From NCBI GenBank assembly GCA_016722505.1, contig JADKJH010000001.1, positions 310,001-374,000 of the forward strand: 64,000 bases of DNA. The letters are read 5' to 3'. Source of the DNA: Holophagaceae bacterium (GTDB taxonomy: Bacteria > Acidobacteriota > Holophagae > Holophagales > Holophagaceae). Below are positions 18,294 through 27,708 of this stretch, one piece after another. The notes under the pieces are model-generated. The model searched no databases, was not told where the DNA came from, and saw only the letters and a program-made list of their open reading frames with translations. Position numbers and translations under genes: made by a program. The first letter of the stretch is position 1. Every line of letters starts with the position of its first letter.

Positions 18294-19642
18294 GCGATTT
18301 TCTCGCGAATCATACCCTTCAATACCTGGGGCTCACGATCTTCCACGCCCTTTGGGAATTGGCCTTTGTGGGCTTGGTGGCGTGGGCGGGGCTTTTCTTC
18401 CTTCGCCGCCGCAGTGCGCAGAGCCGTTATCTCTGGGCCTGTGCCTGCTTCCTTGTCATGGGGATGCTGCCCATAGCGACCTTCTGTCGGCTATTGGGCG
18501 TGGATCAAACCGCCCCAGGCGGGTTCTTGGAAGGTGGGGCGATCCTTTCTTCCTTGACCGCCGGGAACGGTGGGATGGAATTCATGAATGCCGTCCGGAC
18601 AGCCTCCCCCTGGCTTGCCCTGGCCTGGTGCGCGGGGGCCGCGACCATGCTCCTCCGCTTCGGCGGTGGAATCCTATGGCTCGAGCGGACCTACCTGGCT
18701 CAAGCGAAGCCAGCCCCCAGGGCCTTGGAAATCATCTGTGGGCGCTTGGCCGAAGCGCTGAATCTTTCGCATCCCGTTCGCATCCTGACGAGTTCGAGGG
18801 CCGAAACGCCACTGGTGCTCGGATGGTTGAGGCCAGTCATCCTGATGCCAGCTTCCGCCCTTCTGCATCTTTCCCCAGAAGCCCTGGAGGCTGTGCTGGC
18901 CCACGAACTGGCGCACATCCATCGCGGGGACTATTTGATCAACCTCCTCCAAACCTTGGCGGAGTCCTTCCTTTTCTTCCACCCTGCCGCCTGGTGGCTC
19001 TCCCGCCAGATCCGGGAATTGCGGGAGCACTGCTGCGATGACGTAGCGGCAGCCCTCTGCGGTGATCCCATGATCCTGGCCGAAGGGCTTTCTACCCTTG
19101 AGCGCCTTCGGCGGTCCTCTCATATCGAACCAGAACCGGCTCTTGCAGCCGCCAAAGGAATACTCATGCACCGAATCTTCCGCCTCTTGGGCCCCAAAGA
19201 TGTACCCGTGCCTTCCCTTCGTGGACTGGCCCTATTGTTGGTGGGCGCAACCTTCCTGGGTGCCGCCACATATGCCGTCCAACAGGAATCCAGCAAGGTT
19301 GCCAAGTCTAAACAGAAGGCACATGGCACGGCTTCCAAACCTAAGGTAGATAAGGATGGAACCGCCGACCTTGACTTCGCCCAGGTCAAGGTCCTCCACC
19401 AACCCGAAATGCTGGCCTATCCCGCCGAAGCCAAGAAACAGGGCATCCAGGGGAAGGTGATTGTATCCCTCCTTATCGGCAAGGATGGGATTCCAGAGTC
19501 AACGGAGGCCAAGGAGGGCCCCGAGGAATTACGCCAGAGCGCGGTTGAATATGCGAAAGGATGGCGGTTCAAGCCCGTCAAGGTTGATGGTCAGATCACG
19601 AAGGCCCGCTTCCAGCTGAACATTGTCTTCCGGCTTCAGTAA
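18290..19642 (+). CDS. BlaR1-like M56 membrane metallopeptidase with TonB C-terminal domain
   Basis: The 450-residue protein begins with GTG overlapping the repressor stop. It has several transmembrane helices, a cytoplasmic zinc-protease module with AHELAHIHRGD (HExxH) and the third ligand region LREHCCDD, then a final membrane helix near GLALLLVGATFLGAATYAV. Instead of a penicillin-binding sensor, the C terminus is a TonB-C-type domain (YPAEAKKQGIQGKVIVSLLIGKDG... GWRFKPVKV). So it is unlikely to sense beta-lactams in the classical way; the periplasmic TonB-like domain may sense or contact envelope proteins. It presumably inactivates the upstream repressor. Confidence 0.88.
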   Translation: MSDFLANHTLQYLGLTIFHALWELAFVGLVAWAGLFFLRRRSAQSRYLWACACFLVMGMLPIATFCRLLGVDQTAPGGFLEGGAILSSLTAGNGGMEFMNAVRTASPWLALAWCAGAATMLLRFGGGILWLERTYLAQAKPAPRALEIICGRLAEALNLSHPVRILTSSRAETPLVLGWLRPVILMPASALLHLSPEALEAVLAHELAHIHRGDYLINLLQTLAESFLFFHPAAWWLSRQIRELREHCCDDVAAALCGDPMILAEGLSTLERLRRSSHIEPEPALAAAKGILMHRIFRLLGPKDVPVPSLRGLALLLVGATFLGAATYAVQQESSKVAKSKQKAHGTASKPKVDKDGTADLDFAQVKVLHQPEMLAYPAEAKKQGIQGKVIVSLLIGKDGIPESTEAKEGPEELRQSAVEYAKGWRFKPVKVDGQITKARFQLNIVFRLQ

Positions 19643-19697
19643 GGCGCCAGCAGGCGGAATCGTCTTCAAATGATCCGTTATTTCTGTTGAAGCGCCC

Positions 19698-19747
19698 CAG
19701 GGCCGAATCGCCCGATGCCCATCTTTACCGGGAGCGATTCGGCCCTG
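19698..19747 (+). terminator. Hairpin terminator after the BlaR1-like gene
   Basis: A perfect 14-base arm (CAGGGCCGAATCGC, 19698-19711) pairs with 19734-19747 across a 22-base loop and is followed by AATTCTTTT. It lies 55 bases after the stop codon. The T-run is short, so termination may be partial. Confidence 0.55.
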
Positions 19748-19855
19748 AATTCTTTTCCCGGATCCACGGTTCCAGCATCAACGGCCCCCGTGTCCCCTGC
19801 CGAGGTTCATCGCGCCCCTCCGTGGGTTCTACACTGAGTGTTCCCTGGAGTTCGC

Positions 19856-21082
19856 ATGCCCATGCTCGACCACGTGAAGAAAACCGTGCACCGCGTGAAG
19901 GATTCGGTGGCGCACCACCAGGAACGGCATCGCCCCTCAGGCTTTCAATTCGCGCTCTTCGACAGCGTGGCGATGCTGAGGCCAGACCATTGGGATGGCC
20001 TGACGGCGGATGAATCTGTCTACTTCAGCCGCAAGTACCTGGGGGTTCTGGAAACCAATGCGCCCGCCAATCTCCGCATGCATTACGCATTGATCTACCG
20101 GGATGGGCGGCCGGTGGCGGCGGTGGTGGCCCAAGCGGTCGAAGTGAGGGGCGATGCGGTGCCGCGTCCCGATATCCAGAAAGCCGCAAGGACCTCTCTG
20201 TCGAAAGTGAAAGAGCGGATCCTCGTCTGCGGGAACCTGCTGTCCTGGGGCTTCCACGGCGTGGCTTTCGGGTCGGAGACCAAGCCTTCAGAAATCTGGC
20301 CAGCGGTGGCCGAAGCCCTCTACCGCATCCGCCGCGCCGACAAACTCTTCGGGGAGACCGGCCTGGTGATGATCAAGGACCTGAACGACGAAGTGGATGC
20401 CAACGCCAGCCCCCTCGCCCGCTTTAATTACCGGCCCATGGAAACGGAACCGAACATGGTCTTCCATGTGGATCCCAAATGGAATTCTTTCGAGGACTAC
20501 CTGAAGCATCTGCGCAGCGGCTACCGCAACTCAGTAAAGAAGGTGATGAAGGATTTCAGCGAGGGTGGCTTCACGCTGGAGCCCTTGGATGAGGATGGCG
20601 TGAAGGCCCACCAGAATGAAATCCACGGCCTCTACCATCAGGTCCATGATCAGCAGAAATTGAGGCTCATCTCACTGAGCCCCGACTTCATTCCAGCTCT
20701 CGCAAGAACCTTCGGTGAGGAATTCCACACGCACATCGCCCGGGATCCAGGTGGAAAGGCGGTGGGTTTCATCACGACGCTGAAGGACCAGGAAGGTGCC
20801 GTGGGCTACTACATCGGCTTCGACAAGGAGGCTGCCGCCAAGGGCGCGCCCATCTACCTCCGGCTACTGCAAAGAACCATCCAGGATGCCATTGAGATGA
20901 AGGCCAAATGGCTCTCCTTGGGACGCACCGCCTTGCAGCCCAAAGCCCAGTTGGGTGCCCAGCCCGTCCCTCTGCGCTGCTACGTGCGCCATCGCATCCC
21001 CGCCATGAATGCCGTTGTGCGTGGTTTCCTGAATTTCATGCCCGAACCAGATACGGCGCCGGAGCGGAATCCGTTCAAGTAG
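19856..21082 (+). CDS. GNAT-type acetyltransferase-like protein
   Basis: The 408-residue protein has two GNAT-like halves, as in the FemAB/BioF2-type acyltransferases: the second half contains HLRSGYRNSVKKVMKDF, IHGLYHQVHDQQKLRLISLSPDFI, GKAVGFITTLKDQEGAVGYYIGFD and a terminal AKWLSLGRTALQPKAQLG segment. Related proteins transfer an acyl or amino-acyl group to an unknown small molecule or wall component. The start ATG at 19856 has GGAG five bases upstream (19847-19850), preferred to an in-frame GTG at 19838. The substrate is not deducible. The next gene follows after 29 bases, so coexpression is possible. Confidence 0.7.
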   Translation: MPMLDHVKKTVHRVKDSVAHHQERHRPSGFQFALFDSVAMLRPDHWDGLTADESVYFSRKYLGVLETNAPANLRMHYALIYRDGRPVAAVVAQAVEVRGDAVPRPDIQKAARTSLSKVKERILVCGNLLSWGFHGVAFGSETKPSEIWPAVAEALYRIRRADKLFGETGLVMIKDLNDEVDANASPLARFNYRPMETEPNMVFHVDPKWNSFEDYLKHLRSGYRNSVKKVMKDFSEGGFTLEPLDEDGVKAHQNEIHGLYHQVHDQQKLRLISLSPDFIPALARTFGEEFHTHIARDPGGKAVGFITTLKDQEGAVGYYIGFDKEAAAKGAPIYLRLLQRTIQDAIEMKAKWLSLGRTALQPKAQLGAQPVPLRCYVRHRIPAMNAVVRGFLNFMPEPDTAPERNPFK

Positions 21083-21111
21083 CGTGGTCCAAAAAGCTGG
21101 ATACTTGTCGG

Positions 21112-22530
21112 ATGAACAACGACGAATTCCGGAGCCTGGGGCATCAATTCATTGATTGGGTGGCGGACTACCGCGCCAGCCTGCCCTTGTTTCCGGTGAT
21201 GAGCCCCGCCAAGCCCGGCGAGATCCGCGCGAAGATGGCGAAAACGCCGCCGCTGAAGGGCCAGGGCCTAAGCGGCATTCTGGAGGATGTGGATGCCACG
21301 GTCATGCCGGGCATCACCCACTGGAACCATCCAGGCTTCTTCGCCTACTTCCCCAGCAACACCAGCTACGCATCCATTCTCGCCGACATCGTGGCCTCGG
21401 GCCTGGGTGTGCAGGGCATGAGCTGGCAGACCAGCCCGGCCGCCACGGAAGTCGAGGAAGTCGTCATGGATTGGCTGCGCCAGATGCTGGGCCTCAGCGA
21501 GGCCTTCACCGGCGTGATCCACGACACCGCCAGCACCGCCACGCTATGCGCGCTGATCTGCGCCCGGGAAAAGACCAGCAATTTCAGCCAGACCCGCAAC
21601 GGAATGCAAGGAGGCGCCTCGAAACTGGTGGTCTATGCCTCGGACCAAAGCCATAGTTCCATCGAGAAGGCCGCGCTGCTGGCAGGTTTCGGGAAAGCCA
21701 ATTTGCGCCTCATCGAAACGAATAAGGACCACGCTCTGCACGTTGATAAATTGGTGGCGGCCATCAAGGAGGATGTCGCCATGGGCAAACGGCCCTGCGC
21801 GCTCGTGGCCTGCATCGGCACCACCGCCACCACCGCGGTTGACCCCCTGGCGAAGCTCGCGGACATCGCCCAAAAATACCGCCTTTGGCTCCACGTGGAT
21901 GCGGCCATGGCGGGCAGCGCCATGATCCTGCCGGAGTGCCGCTGGCTGTGGGAAGGCATCGAGGCTGCCGATTCCATCGTGCTGAATCCCCATAAATGGC
22001 TGGGCACGGGCTTTGACCTTTCTGCATATTATGCAAAAGATCCTCAGCATCTCATCCGGGTCATGAGCACCAACCCCAGCTACCTGCGCACCGCGCAGGA
22101 TGACGAAGTGAAGAATTTCCGCGACTGGGGCATCCCCCTGGGCCGGCGTTTCCGCTCGCTCAAACTCTGGTTCCTGCTGCGGGATCAGGGCGTGGAAGGA
22201 TTGCAGGCACGGCTTCGCAGGGATATCGCCAATGCGGGGTGGCTGAAAGACCAGGTTGATAAAGCCCCGGACTGGGAACGCATGGCGCCCGTGCCCTTGC
22301 AGACTCTCTGCCTCCGCCACGTGCCCAAAGGAATGAAGGACGAGGCCCTGCTCCGCGCCCACAACATGGCCATCACCGACGCCATCAACCAGAGCGGACG
22401 CTTCTATCTCACCTCCGCGATCCTCAAAGGCAAAAAGGTGATCCGCGTCAGCATCGGCGCAGAGAGCTCCGAGCGGAAAGATGTGGAGGCCCTGTGGACA
22501 CAGCTACAGAGTGTCGCCAGGAAGGCTTGA
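21112..22530 (+). CDS. PLP-dependent group II (aromatic-L-amino-acid) decarboxylase
   Basis: The 472-residue protein matches the aromatic amino-acid/glutamate-type decarboxylase family: HWNHPGFFAYFPSNTSYASIL near the N terminus, GMSWQTSPAATEVEEVVMDWL, WLHVDAAMAGSAM (Asp that binds the pyridinium N) and VLNPHKWLGTGFDLSAYY, where the Lys forms the PLP Schiff base. It would release CO2 from tryptophan, tyrosine, phenylalanine or a related acid; specificity cannot be assigned. Open frame extends upstream to 20908 inside the previous gene, but ATG at 21112 begins the conserved domain. Confidence 0.9.
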   Translation: MNNDEFRSLGHQFIDWVADYRASLPLFPVMSPAKPGEIRAKMAKTPPLKGQGLSGILEDVDATVMPGITHWNHPGFFAYFPSNTSYASILADIVASGLGVQGMSWQTSPAATEVEEVVMDWLRQMLGLSEAFTGVIHDTASTATLCALICAREKTSNFSQTRNGMQGGASKLVVYASDQSHSSIEKAALLAGFGKANLRLIETNKDHALHVDKLVAAIKEDVAMGKRPCALVACIGTTATTAVDPLAKLADIAQKYRLWLHVDAAMAGSAMILPECRWLWEGIEAADSIVLNPHKWLGTGFDLSAYYAKDPQHLIRVMSTNPSYLRTAQDDEVKNFRDWGIPLGRRFRSLKLWFLLRDQGVEGLQARLRRDIANAGWLKDQVDKAPDWERMAPVPLQTLCLRHVPKGMKDEALLRAHNMAITDAINQSGRFYLTSAILKGKKVIRVSIGAESSERKDVEALWTQLQSVARKA

Positions 22531-22559
22531 TACACTCCTCACACCGGAGCGGAAGGTGA

Positions 22560-23984
22560 GTGGCCATTGTCCCAGCGGCCGAAACTGCGGATGATCACTT
22601 CATGGACGATGCTCCCCTTTCAGTCAAACGCCTCCTGGAGCAGATCAAGGCGCGCATCGAGGCGCCTTTTTCCGCGGTCTGCGTGGTGGGCGAGGTGTCC
22701 AATCTGCGCACCTCGGGCAAACACTGGTACTTCACCCTGAAGGAGGAGGGCGCGGCGCTGCAATGCGCCGTCTGGGCCGGCTCGCAGCGCCTCCTGGGGC
22801 ACACGCCCAGAGATGGCGAAAGGGTGGTGCTGAAGGGCTCATTGAATCTTTACGTGGCCGGTGGCTCCCTCACTTTGGCAGTGACCCACTGTGAGAAGGC
22901 CGGTGCCGGGGACCTGCAGGCCAGGTTGCGGCAACTGGAAGCGGAGTTGAGGGCCGAAGGATTGTTTGACCGCCCCACCCGCCCCCTGCCCCGCTTCCCC
23001 AAGCGCATTGGCGTCGTGGCGGCGCTGGGCGGCGCGGCTCTGCGTGACGTGCTGGAAGTCTGCTCGAAACGGGCGCCGGGACTGGATCTGCTTATCGCCC
23101 CCGCCGCGGCCCAAGGCGACCGTTGCATACCGGAGAATCTATCTGCGCTGCAGGAAATCCAGGACGAACACTGGGGTTGCGATGCGATCCTGCTGGTGCG
23201 CGGCGGCGGCAGCCTCGAAGATCTCTGGGCATTCAACGATCCCCGGCTCGTGCGCGCCGTGGCCGGATGCCGCCTTCCCATCGTCACCGGCGTAGGCCAT
23301 GAAATTGATACGACCCTGGTGGATCTGGCCGCGGATATCCGTGCCGCGACACCTAGCCATGCAGCTCTGGTGGTGACACCTGACCTGGCCGCCTTGAAGG
23401 GCGAAGTGGAACGGCGCGAAAATGCATTGTTGCATATTATGCAATGGCGCTTGAGGGGCCTGGAAAGCACCCTCAACCTGCTCAGCGACAGTCCCGGCAT
23501 GCACGCTGTGCCTCAGGCGCTGGACCGCACTGGCGTTCGGCTGGTAGCGCTTTCGCACCGTCTCAAACTGGCGGGAAGCAGCCTTGGCACATCAGTGCGC
23601 CTGGCAGATCTGCACCTGCGCCTACATCTCGCCCATCCCCGGCAAAAGCTTGACCAGACTTCACACAAGCTGGGGATTCTGCGCCAGCGGATGCTTCACG
23701 CCTCGGAACTTGCATCTGGAGAATCGACCCGGCCGCGATTGCTGGAGTCCCTCCGGAGACTGGACCCCGCGGTAATGAACCTTCTGTGGCGTCGCCATCA
23801 GCGCCTGGATTTGCTGAAAGCGAACCTGGTGGGCTTGGATCCCACGGGTCCTTTATCCAGAGGCTTCGTGCTCGCAAAAGATGGCCGGGGCCGTCCCATC
23901 ACCTCCGCATCGGCCGTGCATCCGGGTGAAGTGGCCAACCTTCAATGGCTCGACGGTGAACGCACGGCACGATTCGAGAAATAA
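22560..23984 (+). CDS. xseA: Exodeoxyribonuclease VII large subunit
   Basis: The 474-residue protein has the N-terminal OB fold (FSAVCVVGEVSNLRTSGKHWYFTLKEE), the nuclease domain with RIGVVAALGGAALRDVL, ILLVRGGGSLEDLWAFNDPRLVRAV and PIVTGVGHEIDTTLVDLAADIRAATPSHAA, and a C-terminal coiled coil with the final LSRGFVLAKD motif. It digests single-stranded DNA with the small subunit XseB, whose gene is not in the window. The GTG start at 22560 has AAGGTGA upstream; ATG at 22602 is an alternative. The usual TSPTGAA-like motif is replaced by AALGGAA, a mild oddity. Confidence 0.93.
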   Translation: MAIVPAAETADDHFMDDAPLSVKRLLEQIKARIEAPFSAVCVVGEVSNLRTSGKHWYFTLKEEGAALQCAVWAGSQRLLGHTPRDGERVVLKGSLNLYVAGGSLTLAVTHCEKAGAGDLQARLRQLEAELRAEGLFDRPTRPLPRFPKRIGVVAALGGAALRDVLEVCSKRAPGLDLLIAPAAAQGDRCIPENLSALQEIQDEHWGCDAILLVRGGGSLEDLWAFNDPRLVRAVAGCRLPIVTGVGHEIDTTLVDLAADIRAATPSHAALVVTPDLAALKGEVERRENALLHIMQWRLRGLESTLNLLSDSPGMHAVPQALDRTGVRLVALSHRLKLAGSSLGTSVRLADLHLRLHLAHPRQKLDQTSHKLGILRQRMLHASELASGESTRPRLLESLRRLDPAVMNLLWRRHQRLDLLKANLVGLDPTGPLSRGFVLAKDGRGRPITSASAVHPGEVANLQWLDGERTARFEK

Positions 23985-23991
23985 AGCATTC

Positions 23992-24828
23992 TCAACTTTG
24001 CCTAGGCTTCCGGCTTGCAAAAAACGCATATACCCCCAATGGAGCTAGCACTAACGCAAGCAGCAGGCCTTGCTCTCCTACAAGCCATGTTGAGGAGGCA
24101 TTCTGCAGCTTCATCGGATCAAATAAATGCAGGAATATCAAATTGTGGCTCGCATGGAAAAAAGCGCATGGCCACACGCTATCGCTTCGCTCACGCGCCC
24201 ACCCCAAGAAGATACTCAGCGCAACGACAGAGATCAGAAACATCGCATTTCCAAAAACCATGTGCGGGCTCTTGCCATAGTCAGTTAGCAACAAGGCGGG
24301 CAGATGAAAAATAAACCAGATGACCCTAAGGGAAGTCTGTCCCAACCGGAAGCCCAAGACCCGCCCCATCACAGGAGCCGCGAAGCCTCTCCATCCCAGT
24401 TCTTCCCCAAGCGATGTGAGGAGCGTGGGCCAAAAAACAAAGACGAAATAGCTAACGCTATGGTCTTTGCCCAAGCTGACCAAGCCAAATACCGCAAGCG
24501 TTGGATAGATGACCAGCGTATAAGCGACAGGCAGTAAAAGGCACAGGACGGCCCAAAAGATCAGTTTGGAGTTCCCGCCGACCCCAAGTGGACGAAAGGA
24601 GCGAAACATCAGCCCCGCGGTGATGATCCCTGCCAATCCTGGCGACCACATGAGTAGGAGGAGGGCCAATCCCCCCAGTGCCTTGAGAGACCCGCTCCTG
24701 ACGATCGGAAGATAGGCCATGGCGGCGAAACAGGCCGTGAGGCCAAAGAAAAGCTCGAGAGCTTGGCGGTCCAGCTTCGAATCATTTCCGCTTTTCTCGG
24801 TGTCCTCGATGCCTCTGTGGTGAACCAT
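23992..24828 (-). CDS. CPBP-family intramembrane metalloprotease
   Basis: The 278-residue membrane protein has about eight hydrophobic segments and the CPBP (Abi, Rce1-like) motifs: GEELGWRGF (EExxxR), WFIFHLPAL (FxxxH) and FHASHNLIF (HxxxN). These proteases act within the membrane; in bacteria they are linked to bacteriocin self-immunity or protein processing. It is convergent with xseA with only seven bases between stops and lies downstream of the phosphatase gene on the same strand. Confidence 0.85.
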   Translation of the reverse strand: MVHHRGIEDTEKSGNDSKLDRQALELFFGLTACFAAMAYLPIVRSGSLKALGGLALLLLMWSPGLAGIITAGLMFRSFRPLGVGGNSKLIFWAVLCLLLPVAYTLVIYPTLAVFGLVSLGKDHSVSYFVFVFWPTLLTSLGEELGWRGFAAPVMGRVLGFRLGQTSLRVIWFIFHLPALLLTDYGKSPHMVFGNAMFLISVVALSIFLGWARERSDSVWPCAFFHASHNLIFLHLFDPMKLQNASSTWLVGEQGLLLALVLAPLGVYAFFASRKPRQS

Positions 24829-24876
24829 CTTTTCGATCCCGACCCGACGTGAGTTTCGTTGGCAATAGAAATCATC

Positions 24877-26823
24877 TCAGCGCTGCAGCACCAGCAGCGT
24901 GAGGTCATCATCCAGGGCCTGGCCTTCGGTGAATTCGGACACGGCCCCGAGGATGCTGGTGATGGAACAATGCCCCGGCGAAGCCAACAGCGCTTCAAGG
25001 CGGTCTTCGCCGAAGAGTTCGCGGGTGGGTGAAGCGGCTTCGCTGAGCCCATCGGTGTAGCAGACTAAACTGTCGCCTTTCCCAAGGGTGCCCGTGCAGG
25101 CATCCAGGTTTTCCTCGAAGCGTTCCAGGCTCAGGCCCACGCCGAGACCCCGCGGAGACAGGCGCTCCACCCGGCCATCCGCCCGGCAGAGGAAAGCCGG
25201 AGGATGGCCTGCCCGCACCAGTTCAAAGGCTCCGTTCAATGGATCGAACACTCCGTAGATCAGCGTGATGAACATGCGCTTAGAATGGATGTGCTTCTCA
25301 CACCAGATCTCGTTGAGCCGGATGGCCACCTCCTTGGGGCAGCGCAACACTTTGTCCAGCGCGGCCACGACACCCTTGGTCTCGGCTGCATAAAATGCGG
25401 CCGAGGTGCCCTTGCCGCTCACATCAGCGATGAGAAATGCCAGGCGCCCATCCGAGAGCCTGAACAGATCGTAGTAATCCCCAGCCACGTCCTTGGCGGG
25501 GAGGATCGTCGCGTGGACGGCTGCGCTGCCTGGCAGCAAGGGAATATCCGGGAGCAGATGCATCTGCACCTCCCGGGCCACACGCAATTCCTCCTCCATG
25601 GCGAGGCGCTGGTCACGCTCCTTCTGGGAGGTCAACAGGCGCTCGGCCATGACATTGAAGGCCGTCGCCAGCTGACCCACCTGGTCCTTCGAACGAGGTC
25701 TGATGCGCGCGTCGAAATCGCCGGCGGAAAGCCGCCCAACCCCCGCGAAAAGATCATCCACGCTCCGCCCCAGCTGCCGTGCCAGGTAAAGTCCCATGAA
25801 AAGAGCCATGAATTGGATGCCAGCTAGAAAAATCAATAAGATGGCCAAGCCCGCGATGACCGCGATGGTTTCCACGGATTGGTTCCCGCCCTCGCCTGTG
25901 AATCCATAGCCACGGATCAATTCCCGCAGACTGGTCTCAGGGGTTGCGGTGAGCATCAGGTCCTGGTGTCCATTCCCCCAATCCAGGATCTTCAGGCCCA
26001 CCGCGGGAAGCCGGAATGGATGGAAGGCGAAGGTGCCTTTCAGCGCGTCTCCTTGGGACCAAGCCGCCATGGGTGCGATTTTGTCGTTGGGAATGAATGC
26101 GGGAAGGTTTTGTTCTGTGGGCGCATCGTTCACATCCCTGCCCTTGAAGGTGACGAATTCCTTTTTCCCCCTGATCTCTGGCGTGCGGTCCAGACGATAG
26201 GCCATGCGTCCGCCCCAGAGGTCCTTGCTGCGATCCGCCAGGCTGCCCAACGAAAGATTCAACAGCCGGAAATGATCGCCCTCGACACTCACCGCGCGGA
26301 GAAAAATGCCCTTCCCCTTCAGCGGTGAATTGTCATTCCACACCAGCCCTACGAAATCCGGTTTCACGCCTTCTGGCAGCACCTGGACCCTTGCCACCCA
26401 CACGTCTCCAAGCAATTGGAGATTCTGCCGGGCCACCTGGTCGGAGGGCTCCTGGCTGGCCGTTTTCAGGGCTGATTCCGCGGTCCTGATATTGCCTTGC
26501 AATGTGCGGCTCACCTGCCCGCCGATGCTTACCCAGCCAACACTCACAAAAAGGAGCGTAAGAATCAGCGAAGGCAGCACCGAAAGCAGGATGAGGATCA
26601 GCCACAGGCGCCGGGACACCTTGAACATCCATTTGCGCCAGGACCACCGCAGGCCGAAAAAGCCTAGCACAACGGCCGCAAGCCAGAAAGCGCAGCCCGA
26701 AGGCACCATCAAGGCCAGCGGGCCATGCAATCTGGGCGTGAAGGCCAGCACCGCATAGGGCAGGCCCAGGGCCAGGATGATCCAGGCCCAGCGCGGGCGT
26801 AAACCGGCCAGAAAGCTTGTCAC
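24877..26823 (-). CDS. Membrane-anchored SpoIIE/RsbU-type serine phosphatase
   Basis: The 648-residue protein has N-terminal transmembrane helices (including WIILALGLPYAVLAFTP), an extracytoplasmic region (about 110-310), a further membrane helix, HAMP (LARQLGRSVDDLFAGVGRLSAGDFDARI) and a C-terminal PP2C-type SpoIIE domain with AAVHATILPAKDVAGDYYDLF, FLIADVSGKGTSAAFYAA and LVCYTDGLSEAASPTRE. It likely dephosphorylates a STAS-domain anti-sigma antagonist in response to an envelope signal. Its start overlaps the fabG stop by 4 bases. A STAS partner occurs in the window at 40350-40688, but linkage is only speculative. Confidence 0.9.
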   Translation of the reverse strand: MTSFLAGLRPRWAWIILALGLPYAVLAFTPRLHGPLALMVPSGCAFWLAAVVLGFFGLRWSWRKWMFKVSRRLWLILILLSVLPSLILTLLFVSVGWVSIGGQVSRTLQGNIRTAESALKTASQEPSDQVARQNLQLLGDVWVARVQVLPEGVKPDFVGLVWNDNSPLKGKGIFLRAVSVEGDHFRLLNLSLGSLADRSKDLWGGRMAYRLDRTPEIRGKKEFVTFKGRDVNDAPTEQNLPAFIPNDKIAPMAAWSQGDALKGTFAFHPFRLPAVGLKILDWGNGHQDLMLTATPETSLRELIRGYGFTGEGGNQSVETIAVIAGLAILLIFLAGIQFMALFMGLYLARQLGRSVDDLFAGVGRLSAGDFDARIRPRSKDQVGQLATAFNVMAERLLTSQKERDQRLAMEEELRVAREVQMHLLPDIPLLPGSAAVHATILPAKDVAGDYYDLFRLSDGRLAFLIADVSGKGTSAAFYAAETKGVVAALDKVLRCPKEVAIRLNEIWCEKHIHSKRMFITLIYGVFDPLNGAFELVRAGHPPAFLCRADGRVERLSPRGLGVGLSLERFEENLDACTGTLGKGDSLVCYTDGLSEAASPTRELFGEDRLEALLASPGHCSITSILGAVSEFTEGQALDDDLTLLVLQR

Positions 26824-27566
26824 GGCATCAGCATTCCGCCGTTGACGCTCAACACCTGGCCCGTCACGTAGGCCGCTTCATCGGAGGCGAGGAACACCAC
26901 CGCCGCAGCGATATCGGCGGGTGTGCCCATGCGTCCCAATGGAATGCTCTTGGTGAATTCGGCTTTCACATCAGTTGAAAGGCCGGAGGTCATTTCGGTT
27001 TCAACATAGCCAGGCGCCACGGCGTTGGCGGTCACATTGCGCGAAGCCAGTTCGCGGGCCACGGCTTTGGTCAGGCCGATGAGCCCTGCCTTGGCCGCCA
27101 CATAGTTGCTTTGACCCGCGTTGCCCATCTGGCCCACCACGGAGGCAATGTTGATGATGCGGCCCCAGCGCTGTTTCATCATGGGTTTGGTGGCCGCCTG
27201 GATAGCCGTCCAGGCGCCTTTGAGATTGGTGTCGATGACGGCGGAAAAATCTTCCTCCTTCATCTGGATTAGCAGCTTGTCTCGGGTGATGCCCGCGTTG
27301 TTCACCAGGATGTGGATGGCGCCATGGCGCTCCACCACCGCCGCCACGGCGGCTCTCACGCTCTCGCTGCTGGAAAGGTCCATGACCACATGGTCGGCCT
27401 TGCCGCCATCGGTTTGGATGGCCGCAACGACGCTTTGCAGCTTGGCCTCGGTGCGCGCAGCGCAGACCACCAGCGCGCCCTGCCTAGCCAACTGTGTAGC
27501 AATGGCTTCACCGATGCCCTGGGATGCGCCCGTGACTAAGGCCACCTTGCCGCTGAGATCGAACAT
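26820..27566 (-). CDS. fabG: 3-oxoacyl-ACP reductase FabG
   Basis: A 248-residue short-chain dehydrogenase: NADPH-binding VALVTGASQGIGEAIA, NNAGITRDKLL, catalytic SVVGQMGNAGQSNYVAAKAGL (Tyr-x3-Lys) and the C-terminal VTGQVLSVNGGMLMP typical of FabG. It reduces 3-oxoacyl-ACP in fatty acid elongation. ATG at 27566 has CAGGAG just upstream and begins MFDLSGKVALVTG; the frame opens earlier at a TTG. It belongs with plsX-fabD upstream, from which it is separated by unrelated genes. Confidence 0.94.
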   Translation of the reverse strand: MFDLSGKVALVTGASQGIGEAIATQLARQGALVVCAARTEAKLQSVVAAIQTDGGKADHVVMDLSSSESVRAAVAAVVERHGAIHILVNNAGITRDKLLIQMKEEDFSAVIDTNLKGAWTAIQAATKPMMKQRWGRIINIASVVGQMGNAGQSNYVAAKAGLIGLTKAVARELASRNVTANAVAPGYVETEMTSGLSTDVKAEFTKSIPLGRMGTPADIAAAVVFLASDEAAYVTGQVLSVNGGMLMP

Positions 27567-27708
27567 GGAAACTCCTGAAAACCGCTCCAATCTACTTCGC
27601 GGGGAAGAAATGATTATGCCATCCGACGTCGGAAGATTCGCAGTGCTTAGGTACCCTCAAGGGGCGATGTTCTGCATCATCACTCTGCTGAAAAGCTGAG
27701 CGGGTGCT

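Noticed and set aside
18290..19642. Classical BlaR1 beta-lactam receptor
   Set aside because: The C-terminal penicillin-binding domain is absent; a TonB-C-type domain is there instead.
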